From an uncultured Faecalibacterium sp. (lineage in GTDB: Bacteria > Bacillota > Clostridia > Oscillospirales > Ruminococcaceae): a stretch of 64,000 nt of DNA. Numbering within the stretch: position 1 is the first letter of the stretch; each line of letters starts with the position of its first letter. Below the pieces are notes generated by a model. That model was not told the origin of the DNA. It made no database searches and saw only the letters and a list, made by a program, of their open reading frames with translations. This document shows positions 25,641 to 33,232 of the stretch, in pieces. The stretch lies in NCBI GenBank assembly GCA_934548045.1, contig CAKTEM010000012.1, forward strand, positions 27,121 through 91,120, read 5' to 3'. The translations under genes were made by a program, and so were the position numbers.

Positions 25641-25724
25641 TGCCACCGACGGGGGTCGAACCCGTACTCTGTCTCCAGAAAGGGATTTTAAGTCCCTCGT
25701 GTCTGCCAATTTCACCACAGTGGC
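25641..25724 (-). tRNA. tRNA-Leu (anticodon TAA)
   Basis: Acceptor arms GCCACTG/CGGTGGC (one G-T). Anticodon loop CTTAAAA on stem AGGGA/TCCCT gives TAA. It has a class II variable arm and a GGGTTCGACCC T-arm. The 3' CCA is not encoded. Confidence 0.93.
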
Positions 25725-25761
25725 TTATAAACTGTTGTACAGAGAACCGTACAACAGTAAT

Positions 25762-25790
25762 ATGATACACTAGAATCCTTATTTTGTCAA
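25762..25790 (-). promoter_or_regulatory. promoter of tRNA-Leu(TAA)
   Basis: Minus strand: TTGACA (25785-25790), 17 bp, TATCAT (25762-25767). It starts five bases after the pncB stop codon. Confidence 0.75.
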
Positions 25791-25794
25791 GAAC

Positions 25795-27312
25795 TTATAC
25801 CTTGCCGCCATGGAGTTCCTCGTACATTTTCGCACGGCACTCTGCAACAGCAGGGGTCATATTGACGTAGTGCTTGTGAGGACACTCGAGGCGCAGTTCG
25901 CTCTCCCAAGTCTCATCGGTCAGCTGTTTTGCGATATAAGATTTCTTCTCGGCGATGGAGGGCAGTTCGATCGCCAGCTCACCGTGGAGGATGTGCGGAA
26001 CCAGCAGCTGCTTGACCTTGGTCGGGGTGATGGTAACGGTGCGCTCGATGGCGTCGGAGTCCAGATTGACCATCGTGACCGGCTTACCAGCCTCGATGAC
26101 CTCGCCATCCATTGCGATAAGGTCACACTGAGCCTGACCGTTCTCGTCGTAGAGACGCCAGGGAATCTTTTTACCCGGGATGATGGCCTTGCTTGCAGAA
26201 TCAGAACACTTCATCTTTGGCTGATAGGTGCCATCCGGAAGCTTGACTGCGACCAGCTTGTACACACCGCCGAAGACCGGGTCAGACGCAGAAGTGATAA
26301 GGTTCTCGCCGACGCCATAGGAATCGAAGTGAGCGTGTTCATACAGCTCCATGTTTGCGATTTTCTTCTCGTCGAGGCTATTGGAAGCGACCAGCTTGAT
26401 ATAGGGCTTGCCGGCGGCATCCAGAGCCTTGCGCAGACGCTTGGAGCCACGGGCAAGGTCGCCGGAGTCGATACGAGCCGACTTGACGCGGCGGTTGGGG
26501 TCGTTGGGGTATTTCTCAATCAGGTAGTCGTCCAGCTTGATGAGGTTGGGCAGGCCGCTCTCCATAATATTATAGGTGTCCAGCAACAAGCTGACCGAAT
26601 CCGGATAGGTGTCAGCAAATGCCTTGAAAGCATCGAACTCGGTGGGGAAGAACTCGATGAAGCTGTGCGCTACCGTGCCGACAGCCTTGACGTCCGAACC
26701 GAACTTCATCTCGGCCAAGCAGTTGGCCGTGCCGGCACAGCCGCCCAGAACAGCAGCGTATGCGCCGTCGTTTCCTGCGCTTTCGCCCTGTGCGCGGCGC
26801 GTGCCGAATTCCATGACGTTGCGAGGCGTATGGGTGTTCAGGCCGACAACACGGGTCGCCTTAGTGGCGATCAGGCTGTGGAAGTTCATGGTCTGGAGCA
26901 GATAGGTCTCAATCAGGATCGCGCCGACCAGGTCGCACTCAATGCGGACCATCTGCACCTGCGGATAGCAGACCGTACCCTCGGGCAGAGCGTACATGTC
27001 GCCCTTCCAGCGGTAGGTGCGCAGATACTCGCAGAACTCCTCGCTCATGCCCTTGGTGCGCAGCCAGTGGATGTCCTGCTCGTTGAAGTGGTAGTTCAGC
27101 AGGAAACGGGTCAGCTTGCGCTGGCCTGCACTGATGGAATAGCCCTGATTGTCCGGGTTCTTGCGGAAGAACATATCGAACACCAGTGTCGTGTCCTTGA
27201 AACCGTGTAGGAACAGGCAGTTCGCCATCGTGAACTCGTAAAAGTCCGTTACCATGGCAGGGTTGTCATAATCTTCGTCCGGAATATACGGAATTACTTT
27301 CATTTCACTCAT
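25795..27312 (-). CDS. pncB: nicotinate phosphoribosyltransferase
   Basis: 505 residues. The N-terminal MVTDFYEFTMA (about 20-30) is typical of Firmicute NAPRTases. A central RIDSGDL loop and a GVGENLITS segment form the nucleotide site. It makes nicotinate mononucleotide from nicotinate and PRPP in NAD salvage. ATG 27312 (MSEMKV) is chosen over an upstream frame lying in the untranslated leader. The leader is structured and has a perfect palindrome near +1. Confidence 0.93.
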   Translation of the reverse strand: MSEMKVIPYIPDEDYDNPAMVTDFYEFTMANCLFLHGFKDTTLVFDMFFRKNPDNQGYSISAGQRKLTRFLLNYHFNEQDIHWLRTKGMSEEFCEYLRTYRWKGDMYALPEGTVCYPQVQMVRIECDLVGAILIETYLLQTMNFHSLIATKATRVVGLNTHTPRNVMEFGTRRAQGESAGNDGAYAAVLGGCAGTANCLAEMKFGSDVKAVGTVAHSFIEFFPTEFDAFKAFADTYPDSVSLLLDTYNIMESGLPNLIKLDDYLIEKYPNDPNRRVKSARIDSGDLARGSKRLRKALDAAGKPYIKLVASNSLDEKKIANMELYEHAHFDSYGVGENLITSASDPVFGGVYKLVAVKLPDGTYQPKMKCSDSASKAIIPGKKIPWRLYDENGQAQCDLIAMDGEVIEAGKPVTMVNLDSDAIERTVTITPTKVKQLLVPHILHGELAIELPSIAEKKSYIAKQLTDETWESELRLECPHKHYVNMTPAVAECRAKMYEELHGGKV

Positions 27313-27419
27313 GGAGTTTTCCTCTCTTTGATCCATCTGCGGCTGTGCCCAAAAGGGGAGCCATATCTGCCGCAGAAATAGTTTTATGTGCCGAAACGCC
27401 GCATAAAACGCTCCTTTTT

Positions 27420-27437
27420 CCCCTGTCATGACAGGGG
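27420..27437. promoter_or_regulatory. 18-bp perfect palindrome at the pncB transcription start
   Basis: CCCCTGTCATGACAGGGG lies just after the -10 box of the pncB promoter, spanning roughly +3 to +20. The TGTC-N2-GACA core recalls, from memory, sites of the niacin repressor NiaR. As RNA it could form a 7-bp stem with loop CAUG. Confidence 0.55.
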
Positions 27438-27446
27438 ATTGATAAC

Positions 27447-27475
27447 ACTATATCACGGTTTTGGGGATGGCGCAA
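27447..27475 (-). promoter_or_regulatory. promoter of pncB
   Basis: Minus strand: TTGCGC (27470-27475), 17 bp, TATAGT (27447-27452). Confidence 0.6.
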
Positions 27476-27496
27476 GTGCTTTTGTAAAGTTCTGAT

Positions 27497-28366
27497 TTAT
27501 AAAAGGTAGGATTGTTGATTTTCTATCGCGTGAAAACGCTCGAGGAAGCTGTGTTCGACGCCCTCGGATTTGTAGCCGGGCATGGTGTCCAGCGCGACCG
27601 CATGGATGCTGCGGAAGATGCTGTTCTCGATATTGGGATTGTCGCGCTTGAGGCGGCGGAGCAGGATCTTGACTTCCTGCCGCTTGGAGCCGCCGCCACC
27701 GTTGTCGCACATGGTGCAGTTCTCGGTGAAGCGGCAGGCACACTGGATAAATTCGAGGTCGTTGTACCGCTTCCATGCGAGGATATCCTCTTCCTTGATG
27801 CAGTACATCGGGCGGATGAGGGTCATGCCGGGGAAGCTGGTGCTGTGGAGCATGGGCGGCATCGCCTGCAGCTGAGAGCCATAGAACATGCTCATGACGG
27901 TCGTCTCGATGACATCGTTGAAGTGGTGACCCAGCGCGATTTTGTTGCAGCCCAGTTCCTTGGCCTTGCTGTACAGATGGCCGCGGCGCATCCGGGCGCA
28001 GAGATAGCAGGGGTTCTTGTCGGTATTGTTGGCGACCGAGAAGATATTACTCTCGAAGATCGTCACGGGAATGTGCAGAAGTTCCGCGTTAGACTCGATC
28101 TTCTGGCGGTTGATCTCATTATAGCCCGGGTCCATCACAAGGAAGACCAGCTCAAACGGCACATCGCTGTGTTTCTGCAACTCCTGCATCAGTTTTGCCA
28201 TCAGCATGGAATCCTTGCCGCCCGAGATACAGACGGCGATTTTATCGCCGGCCTGGATCAGCTCATAGCGTTTCACCGCTACGATGAAGGGCGTCCAAAG
28301 CTCCTTGCGGTATTTCTTGATGATGCTGCGTTCGATCATCTGGTAAGGTTCCAGTTCACGTTTCAT
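27497..28366 (-). CDS. TtcA/TtuA-family tRNA 2-thiolation PP-loop ATPase
   Basis: 289 residues. The PP-loop is SGGKDS (about 49-54). CYLCARMRRG (near 119) supplies a CxxC that, with later cysteines (CACRFTENCTMC), fits an Fe-S-dependent TtcA-like enzyme. The family adenylates a tRNA pyrimidine and inserts sulfur, for example at cytidine 32. It lies 28 bp downstream of a cysteine desulfurase on the same strand, the expected sulfur donor. Start ATG 28366 follows GAGAGGA. Confidence 0.88.
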   Translation of the reverse strand: MKRELEPYQMIERSIIKKYRKELWTPFIVAVKRYELIQAGDKIAVCISGGKDSMLMAKLMQELQKHSDVPFELVFLVMDPGYNEINRQKIESNAELLHIPVTIFESNIFSVANNTDKNPCYLCARMRRGHLYSKAKELGCNKIALGHHFNDVIETTVMSMFYGSQLQAMPPMLHSTSFPGMTLIRPMYCIKEEDILAWKRYNDLEFIQCACRFTENCTMCDNGGGGSKRQEVKILLRRLKRDNPNIENSIFRSIHAVALDTMPGYKSEGVEHSFLERFHAIENQQSYLL

Positions 28367-28394
28367 TTCAAATCCTCTCTCTTGGCTGACCGGC

Positions 28395-29519
28395 TCAGTC
28401 GGCGGTCAGTTCACGGTAACAGGCGTCGAACGCCTTCATAAATTCCTGAATTTCTTCCGTAGTCGTCAGGTGGCTCAGGCTGATGCGCCACGAAGACAGT
28501 GCGTTCCGGCGGTCACGGCTGACAGCGAACACCGCACGGGAGGGCAGGCCGTCTGACGAGCAGGCCGATTTGACCGAGACACAAACGCCGTGTTCATTCA
28601 GCACACGCTGGAAGACGGTTCCCTTGACGTTCTGAACGCTCAGGTTCAGGATGTGCGGAATGGCGTTCTCCGGGCTGTTGATGCGCACTTTCGGGTAAGC
28701 GGACAGGGCCGTGCGAAGCTCTGCGTTGAGCTGCTTTACCTTCTCGGCACGCTGCGGCAGGTCGTTGACGGCCATCTCCAGTGCACATTCCAGCGAGGAT
28801 GCCAGCGAGACCGTCGGTGTGCCGCTGCGGTAGATGGTGGTGCTTTCGCCGCCGTGGATGAGCGGTTCCAGCGCAAGACCGCGCCGCTTGAGCAGCAGAC
28901 CGATGCCGTTCAGACCATAGAACTTGTGGGCGGTCAGGCTCATGGTGTCGATACCCTCAAAGCTGACGGGAATCTTACCCACTGCCTGCGTAGCGTCCAC
29001 ATGGAAATGACAGTTCGGATAGGCCTTCAGAATCTCGGCGATCTGTGCGATGGGCTGCACGACGCCCAGCTCGCTGTCGACCATCGTGACAGCCACGGCG
29101 ATGGTGTCTGGCCGGAGCAGTTCTTTCAGATGCTCGAGGTCAACAGTGCCGTCGCGCTGAATGTCCACAAGGTCGATCTCATAGCCCTGTTCCTGTAATG
29201 CGGTCAGGGTTCCGCTCACGGAAGAATGTTCCAGCGGCGTCGAGATGATGTGTTTCCCCACATGACGGGAGAGCCGGGACAGCCCCTTGAGGGCGAAGTT
29301 GTTCGACTCGCTGGCACCGGACGTATAGATGACCTCGGCAGGCTGGACGTGGAGCAGGGAAGCGATGCTCTGTGTTGCGCGGTCGATCTCGGCCTTGGCG
29401 GCCACACCGGCCTGATGGTGAGAATTCGCGTTGCCAATGCAGGCACGCTCCACCGCACAGAATCGTTCCAACACCCGTTCATCTGCCGGGGTGTTTGCAG
29501 AATAATCTAAATAAATCAT
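28395..29519 (-). CDS. cysteine desulfurase (NifS/IscS-like)
   Basis: 374 residues of the class V aminotransferase fold. The PLP lysine lies in TAHKFYGLNGIG (about 195-206), and the catalytic cysteine lies in SACSSDGLPSRAV (about 324-336). It moves sulfur from cysteine as a persulfide. With the thiolase gene just downstream, it probably feeds tRNA thiolation; Fe-S assembly is also possible. ATG 29519 follows GAGGC; a TTG at 29531 is the weaker alternative. Two overlapping promoters and a large inverted repeat precede it. Confidence 0.9.
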   Translation of the reverse strand: MIYLDYSANTPADERVLERFCAVERACIGNANSHHQAGVAAKAEIDRATQSIASLLHVQPAEVIYTSGASESNNFALKGLSRLSRHVGKHIISTPLEHSSVSGTLTALQEQGYEIDLVDIQRDGTVDLEHLKELLRPDTIAVAVTMVDSELGVVQPIAQIAEILKAYPNCHFHVDATQAVGKIPVSFEGIDTMSLTAHKFYGLNGIGLLLKRRGLALEPLIHGGESTTIYRSGTPTVSLASSLECALEMAVNDLPQRAEKVKQLNAELRTALSAYPKVRINSPENAIPHILNLSVQNVKGTVFQRVLNEHGVCVSVKSACSSDGLPSRAVFAVSRDRRNALSSWRISLSHLTTTEEIQEFMKAFDACYRELTAD

Positions 29520-29546
29520 GTTTTGCCTCAAATTTGCAATAATACT

Positions 29547-29590
29547 ATAATAGTAGGTAATATTATAGTGTACAACCCCTCAGATTTCAA
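29547..29590 (-). promoter_or_regulatory. two overlapping promoters of the cysteine desulfurase gene with an embedded inverted repeat
   Basis: Minus strand. P1: TTGAAA (29585-29590), 17 bp, TATAAT (29562-29567). P2: TTGTAC (29570-29575), 17 bp, TATTAT (29547-29552). An inverted repeat ACTATAATA-N8-TATTATAGT (29544-29569) covers both -10 boxes. Confidence 0.65.
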
Positions 29591-29619
29591 GCCGAACACC
29601 CGGAAAAACCGAAAAAAGG

Positions 29620-29648
29620 TTGCATGACCCGGCGGATTCTGGTATACT
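29620..29648 (+). promoter_or_regulatory. promoter of uraA
   Basis: TTGCAT (29620-29625), 17 bp, TATACT (29643-29648). The start of transcription would lie near 29655, leaving a leader of about 160 nt. Confidence 0.7.
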
Positions 29649-29660
29649 GGGCCAAGTAGA

Positions 29661-29783
29661 AAAGGAAAGGGGAGAGCAGGATGCGCTATTTGCGAGCAAA
29701 AGCACTCTCTTTTCCTTTGAAAAAATTCCGAGTTCTCGAGATTCGAGGCATTGCCGCTTGAAAGTGGTAGTGCCTCTTTTTTT
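29661..29783 (+). promoter_or_regulatory. attenuator-like leader of uraA
   Basis: Three elements in order. A long hairpin pairs 29661-29676 with 29705-29718. A small hairpin pairs 29734-29739 with 29743-29748. An intrinsic terminator pairs 29745-29755 with 29766-29776, followed by TTTTTTT. The second and third share bases 29745-29748, so they exclude each other as antiterminator and terminator would. No clear PyrR-binding loop is seen. Confidence 0.6.
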
Positions 29784-29815
29784 GAGGATTCCATGGTTTG
29801 TAGGAGGAAGTTTTC

Positions 29816-31177
29816 ATGAATCAGTCCATCGACTACTCCAAGGGCATTTACGATGCGCATCAGCTCGGCACCGGCCGGATGCTCATCCTCGGCGTGCAGC
29901 ACATGTTCGCCATGTTCGGCGCAACGGTCCTTGTGCCGCTGCTCACCGGCCTGAGCGTTTCGACCACACTTCTCTGTGCCGGTCTAGGTACGCTGCTGTT
30001 CCATTTCATCACCAAAAAGAAGGTTCCGGCCTTCCTCGGTTCTTCGTTCGCATATCTGGGCGGCTTTTCTATTGTTGCACCCATGCTGGCGGATGCCGAC
30101 GGCAACCTGACCGTCGCCAACACTGAGATGCTGCCATACGCCTGCGCAGGCGTGGCCTTCTCGGGTCTGGTCTATCTGCTGGTGAGCCTGCTCATCTCGA
30201 CCTGTGGTATCCGCCGCATCATGCGGTTCTTCCCTCCGGTCGTCACCGGCCCCATCATCATCGCCATCGGCCTGATTCTGGCACCGTCCGCAATCACCAA
30301 CTGTCAGGCAAACTGGCTGCTGGCGTTCGTGGCACTGGGTACCGTCATCGTCTGCAATATCTGGGGCAAAGGCATGGTCAAGATCCTGCCCATCCTCATC
30401 GGCGTTCTGGTGTCCTATGCCGTCGCTCTGGTGACTGGCGCAGTCGACTTCCAGCGCATTGCCGAGGCCAGCTGGTTTGGCATCCCCCTCCATAAGGAGG
30501 CGATGGGCCTGTTCGCCATCGACGGCAGCCCGGAGTTCATCAGCGCGCTGTTCACCATCATCCCCATCGCTCTGGCGACCATGATGGAGCACGTCGGCGA
30601 TATCGCGGCCATCAGTGCGACCACCGGTCACAACTATATCAATGATCCCGGCCTGAACCGTACTCTGATGGGCGATGGTCTGGCTACTGCAATGGCTGGC
30701 CTGCTGGGCGGCCCGGCCAACACCACCTACGGCGAGAACACCGGCGTTCTGGCTCTGAGCAAAATCTACGACCCTCTCGTCATCCGCATCGCGGCGGTGC
30801 TGGCGATCATCCTGAGCTTCAGCCCCAAGTTTGAGGCAGTCATCAACACCATCCCCACCGGCATCATCGGCGGCATCAGCTTCGTGCTGTACGGCATGAT
30901 TTCGGCGATCGGCGTCCGCAATGTCGTCGAGAATCAGGTCGATTTCACCAACAGCCGCAACCTGATCATCGCGGCAGTCATTCTGGTGTCGGCTCTGGGC
31001 TTCAACTCGGTGGGCGGTCTGACCTTCGTCATCGGCAGCGTTTCCATCAACCTGTCCGGTCTGGCAATTGCGGCCATCGTCGGTATCCTGCTGAACGCCA
31101 TCCTGCCCGGCAACGACTACGAGTTCGATGCAGCGGACGGCTCAGACGCAGCCACCAGTGGCAATTTACAGGTCTGA
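29816..31177 (+). CDS. uraA: uracil/xanthine permease (NCS2 family)
   Basis: 453 residues with about 12-14 membrane segments. Near the N-terminus, LGVQHMFAMFGATVLVP is the classic UraA/UapA signature of TM1. MMEHVGDIAAIS (about 260-271) contains the substrate-site glutamate of TM8, and NTTYGENTGVL (about 304-314) is in TM10. It imports uracil (or xanthine) by proton symport. GGAGG precedes the ATG. The leader carries an attenuator, consistent with pyrimidine-type control. Confidence 0.9.
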   Translation: MNQSIDYSKGIYDAHQLGTGRMLILGVQHMFAMFGATVLVPLLTGLSVSTTLLCAGLGTLLFHFITKKKVPAFLGSSFAYLGGFSIVAPMLADADGNLTVANTEMLPYACAGVAFSGLVYLLVSLLISTCGIRRIMRFFPPVVTGPIIIAIGLILAPSAITNCQANWLLAFVALGTVIVCNIWGKGMVKILPILIGVLVSYAVALVTGAVDFQRIAEASWFGIPLHKEAMGLFAIDGSPEFISALFTIIPIALATMMEHVGDIAAISATTGHNYINDPGLNRTLMGDGLATAMAGLLGGPANTTYGENTGVLALSKIYDPLVIRIAAVLAIILSFSPKFEAVINTIPTGIIGGISFVLYGMISAIGVRNVVENQVDFTNSRNLIIAAVILVSALGFNSVGGLTFVIGSVSINLSGLAIAAIVGILLNAILPGNDYEFDAADGSDAATSGNLQV

Positions 31178-31206
31178 TTTTCGCAAGTGTGAACGAATTG
31201 TTAAAT

Positions 31207-31253
31207 GCGAATAATTCTTACTTGTTTTTCTTGACTAACTAGGAATTATTCGC
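31207..31253. promoter_or_regulatory. inverted repeat over the rubrerythrin promoter
   Basis: Perfect 11-bp arms GCGAATAATTC (31207-31217) and GAATTATTCGC (31243-31253), with centres 36 bp apart. The right arm fills the spacer and touches the -10 box; the left arm lies upstream of -35. Candidate redox-regulator operator. Confidence 0.55.
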
Positions 31254-31259
31254 TATAAT
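31231..31259 (+). promoter_or_regulatory. promoter of rubrerythrin gene
   Basis: TTGACT (31231-31236), 17 bp, TATAAT (31254-31259). Confidence 0.8.
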
Positions 31260-31331
31260 AGCCTCAGAAACCAAGGCAGTCCAGTACCAAGGACAGCCTG
31301 AAAATAAAAGAGCAAAATGGAGGATATTACT

Positions 31332-31883
31332 ATGAAGAAGTACGTTTGCACCGTCTGTGGTTACATCGCTGAGGACACCATCCCGGAGTTCTGCCCGGTC
31401 TGCAAGGCTCCTGCTTCCGCTTTCGTCGAGAAGACTGGCAACACCTACGTCACCGAGCATGTGGTCGGCATCGGCAAGGCTGAGGGCGTTCCTCAGGATA
31501 TCGTCGATGGCCTGCGCGCAAACTTCGAGGGCGAGTGCAGCGAGGTCGGCATGTATCTGGCAATGTCTCGCGTCGCTGAGCGTGAGGGCTACCCCGAGAT
31601 CGCAGACGCTTACAAGCGTTATGCTTTCGAGGAGGCAGAACATGCTTCCAAGTTCGCTGAGCTGCTGGGCGAAGTCGTCACCGACAGCACCAAGAAGAAT
31701 CTGATGATGCGTGCTGAGGCTGAGTGCGGCGCATGTGCCGGCAAGATGGACCTCGCAAAGAAGGCAAAGGCTCTGAACCTCGACGCCATCCACGATACCG
31801 TCCATGAGATGGCAAAGGATGAGGCTCGCCATGGCCGCGGCTTCGAGGGCCTGCTGAAGCGTTACTTCAACGTGGAGCTGTAA
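31332..31883 (+). CDS. reverse rubrerythrin
   Basis: 183 residues with the rubredoxin domain first: CTVCG and CPVCK (about 6-24) bind one iron. A four-helix diiron domain follows, with E and ExxH ligands (GECSEVGMYL, FEEAEHASKF, later KDEARHGRGF). This order defines reverse rubrerythrin, which reduces hydrogen peroxide and oxygen with NADH-derived electrons in anaerobes. ATG 31332 follows GGAGGATAT. It is monocistronic, with a strong promoter overlapped by an inverted repeat. Confidence 0.95.
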   Translation: MKKYVCTVCGYIAEDTIPEFCPVCKAPASAFVEKTGNTYVTEHVVGIGKAEGVPQDIVDGLRANFEGECSEVGMYLAMSRVAEREGYPEIADAYKRYAFEEAEHASKFAELLGEVVTDSTKKNLMMRAEAECGACAGKMDLAKKAKALNLDAIHDTVHEMAKDEARHGRGFEGLLKRYFNVEL

Positions 31884-31913
31884 TTTCTCTCGATAAACTG
31901 AATCTGTGATAAG

Positions 31914-31956
31914 AACCCCACCGCTCTGGCATCAAAACCGGAACGGTGGGGTTTTG
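31914..31956 (+). terminator. terminator after rubrerythrin gene
   Basis: AACCCCACCG pairs with CGGTGGGGTT (to about 31953), then TTTT. Confidence 0.85.
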
Positions 31957-32019
31957 CTGTACAGAGCCATCAAAATATGCTACAATTAACAAAAACAAAC
32001 CATGAAAAGAGGATTCTCC

Positions 32020-32268
32020 ATGCGTGAAATTCAAAAGGGACGCGTTTACCGCCATTTTAAGGGCGACTACTATCTGGTCGAGGACATCGCCCACGACTCG
32101 GAGACGGGCGAGCCGTATGTGATTTACCGGAAACTTTACGGCGACGGCGGCTTGTGGCTTCGTCCGCTGGAAATGTTTTTGAGCAAAGTCGACAAGGAAA
32201 AATACCCGGATGCCACACAGGAGTACCGCTTTGAGCTGCAGGAGATTGCCAGCGTTGCCGGACATTAA
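32020..32268 (+). CDS. DUF1653 family protein
   Basis: 82 residues. The DUF1653 pattern is plain: GRVYRHFKGDYYLVEDIAHDSETGE in the first half, then a YRKLYGDGGLWLRPLEMF core. It is a small cytoplasmic beta-rich protein of unknown role. ATG 32020 follows AAGAGGA by seven bases. It precedes the membrane acetyltransferase-like gene by 36 bp. Confidence 0.85.
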   Translation: MREIQKGRVYRHFKGDYYLVEDIAHDSETGEPYVIYRKLYGDGGLWLRPLEMFLSKVDKEKYPDATQEYRFELQEIASVAGH

Positions 32269-32304
32269 AACAGGGGAGAGGGCTTCCCCGGAGGAGCGTT
32301 TCAG

Positions 32305-33054
32305 ATGAACCAAAAAACTTCCCGGTACGCATTGCTGGACGAGCTGCGCGGACTGGATCTTATCAGCATGATGTTTTACCACGGCATGTGGGATCTCATC
32401 TATATTTTTGGCGTCTGGGTCGACTGGTACGTCGACTGGCCCGGACATCTGTGGCAGCAGTCGATCTGCTGGATCTTCATCCTGCTGTCCGGTTTCTGCC
32501 TGCCGATGGGGCATCACAGTTTCCGCCGTGGCGCAACAGTCTTCGGCGCAGGTGCTGTTGTTACATTGGTGACACTGCTGTTCATGCCGGAAGATGTGGT
32601 CTGGTTTGGCGTGCTGACCCTGCTGGGTTCGGCGATGCTCATCACAGCCCTGCTCGAAAAACCGATGCAGAAAATTCCGCCGGTCGTCGGGCTGGTCGTC
32701 AGCTTTGCGCTGTTTGTGCTGACCTATCACAGCGCGGCCGGTTATTGGGGTGTGGCCGGGCTGAACCTGTACCTCCCGGAGGCGTGGTTCCGGAACTACC
32801 TGACCGCCTACATCGGGTTCTATCCCTTCGGCTTCTACTCCACCGATTATTTTCCGTTGCTGCCGTGGTTGTTTTTGTTCTGGACAGGCTTCTATCTGCA
32901 CCACCTCGTCGGCAGGGAACGGATGGAGCCGCTGCGCCGGTCTATCTGTCCGCCGCTGGGCTGGCTGGGGCGTCACTCGCTGATTTTGTATATGCTGCAT
33001 CAGCCGGTGATCTACGGCGTGATGACCGTCGTTTTCTTCCTGCTGAGAAGATGA
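32305..33054 (+). CDS. DUF1624 / HGSNAT-like membrane protein
   Basis: 249 residues with about seven membrane segments. The N-terminal LLDELRGLDLISMMFYHGMWDL matches the catalytic histidine region of the heparan-alpha-glucosaminide N-acetyltransferase-like family. The C-terminal WLGRHSLILYMLHQPV is the typical last helix. Such proteins may acetylate surface sugars with cytoplasmic acetyl-CoA; the substrate here is unknown. GGAGG precedes the ATG. Confidence 0.85.
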   Translation: MNQKTSRYALLDELRGLDLISMMFYHGMWDLIYIFGVWVDWYVDWPGHLWQQSICWIFILLSGFCLPMGHHSFRRGATVFGAGAVVTLVTLLFMPEDVVWFGVLTLLGSAMLITALLEKPMQKIPPVVGLVVSFALFVLTYHSAAGYWGVAGLNLYLPEAWFRNYLTAYIGFYPFGFYSTDYFPLLPWLFLFWTGFYLHHLVGRERMEPLRRSICPPLGWLGRHSLILYMLHQPVIYGVMTVVFFLLRR

Positions 33055-33087
33055 GTCAGTTGCGACAAACAACTTTTTCAAAATCGC

Positions 33088-33116
33088 TTGACAAGTACTG
33101 GAAGCTGTGGTATTAT
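33088..33116 (+). promoter_or_regulatory. promoter of flavodoxin gene
   Basis: TTGACA (33088-33093), 17 bp, TATTAT (33111-33116), 117 bp before the start codon. Confidence 0.8.
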
Positions 33117-33120
33117 ACGC

Positions 33121-33207
33121 TTGGTTAGAGAAATCTAACCAAATGAGATGCGTCGTAAATCGTGCGACGCATTTTTATGGCAGTGCAAGTTAGAATGTGC
33201 TAACCAA
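33121..33207 (+). promoter_or_regulatory. flavodoxin leader with inverted repeats and internal terminator
   Basis: Near +1, TTGGTTAGA and TCTAACCAA (33121-33142) flank GAAA. A terminator hairpin follows (33148-33155 with 33165-33172, then T5). A second GTTAG-N6-CTAAC lies at 33189-33204. Arms of the first and second repeats can also pair with each other around the terminator. It could be a DNA operator pair, an RNA attenuator, or both. Confidence 0.6.
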
Positions 33208-33232
33208 AAATAAAAGAGAGAGGTCGATCCTT

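Noticed and set aside
25810..27210. 466-codon plus-strand frame opposite pncB
   Set aside because: pncB carries all NAPRTase motifs on the minus strand; the plus frame has none.
29655..29783. PyrR-binding loop in the uraA leader
   Set aside because: No match to the conserved loop sequence I know; only a generic attenuator arrangement can be supported.
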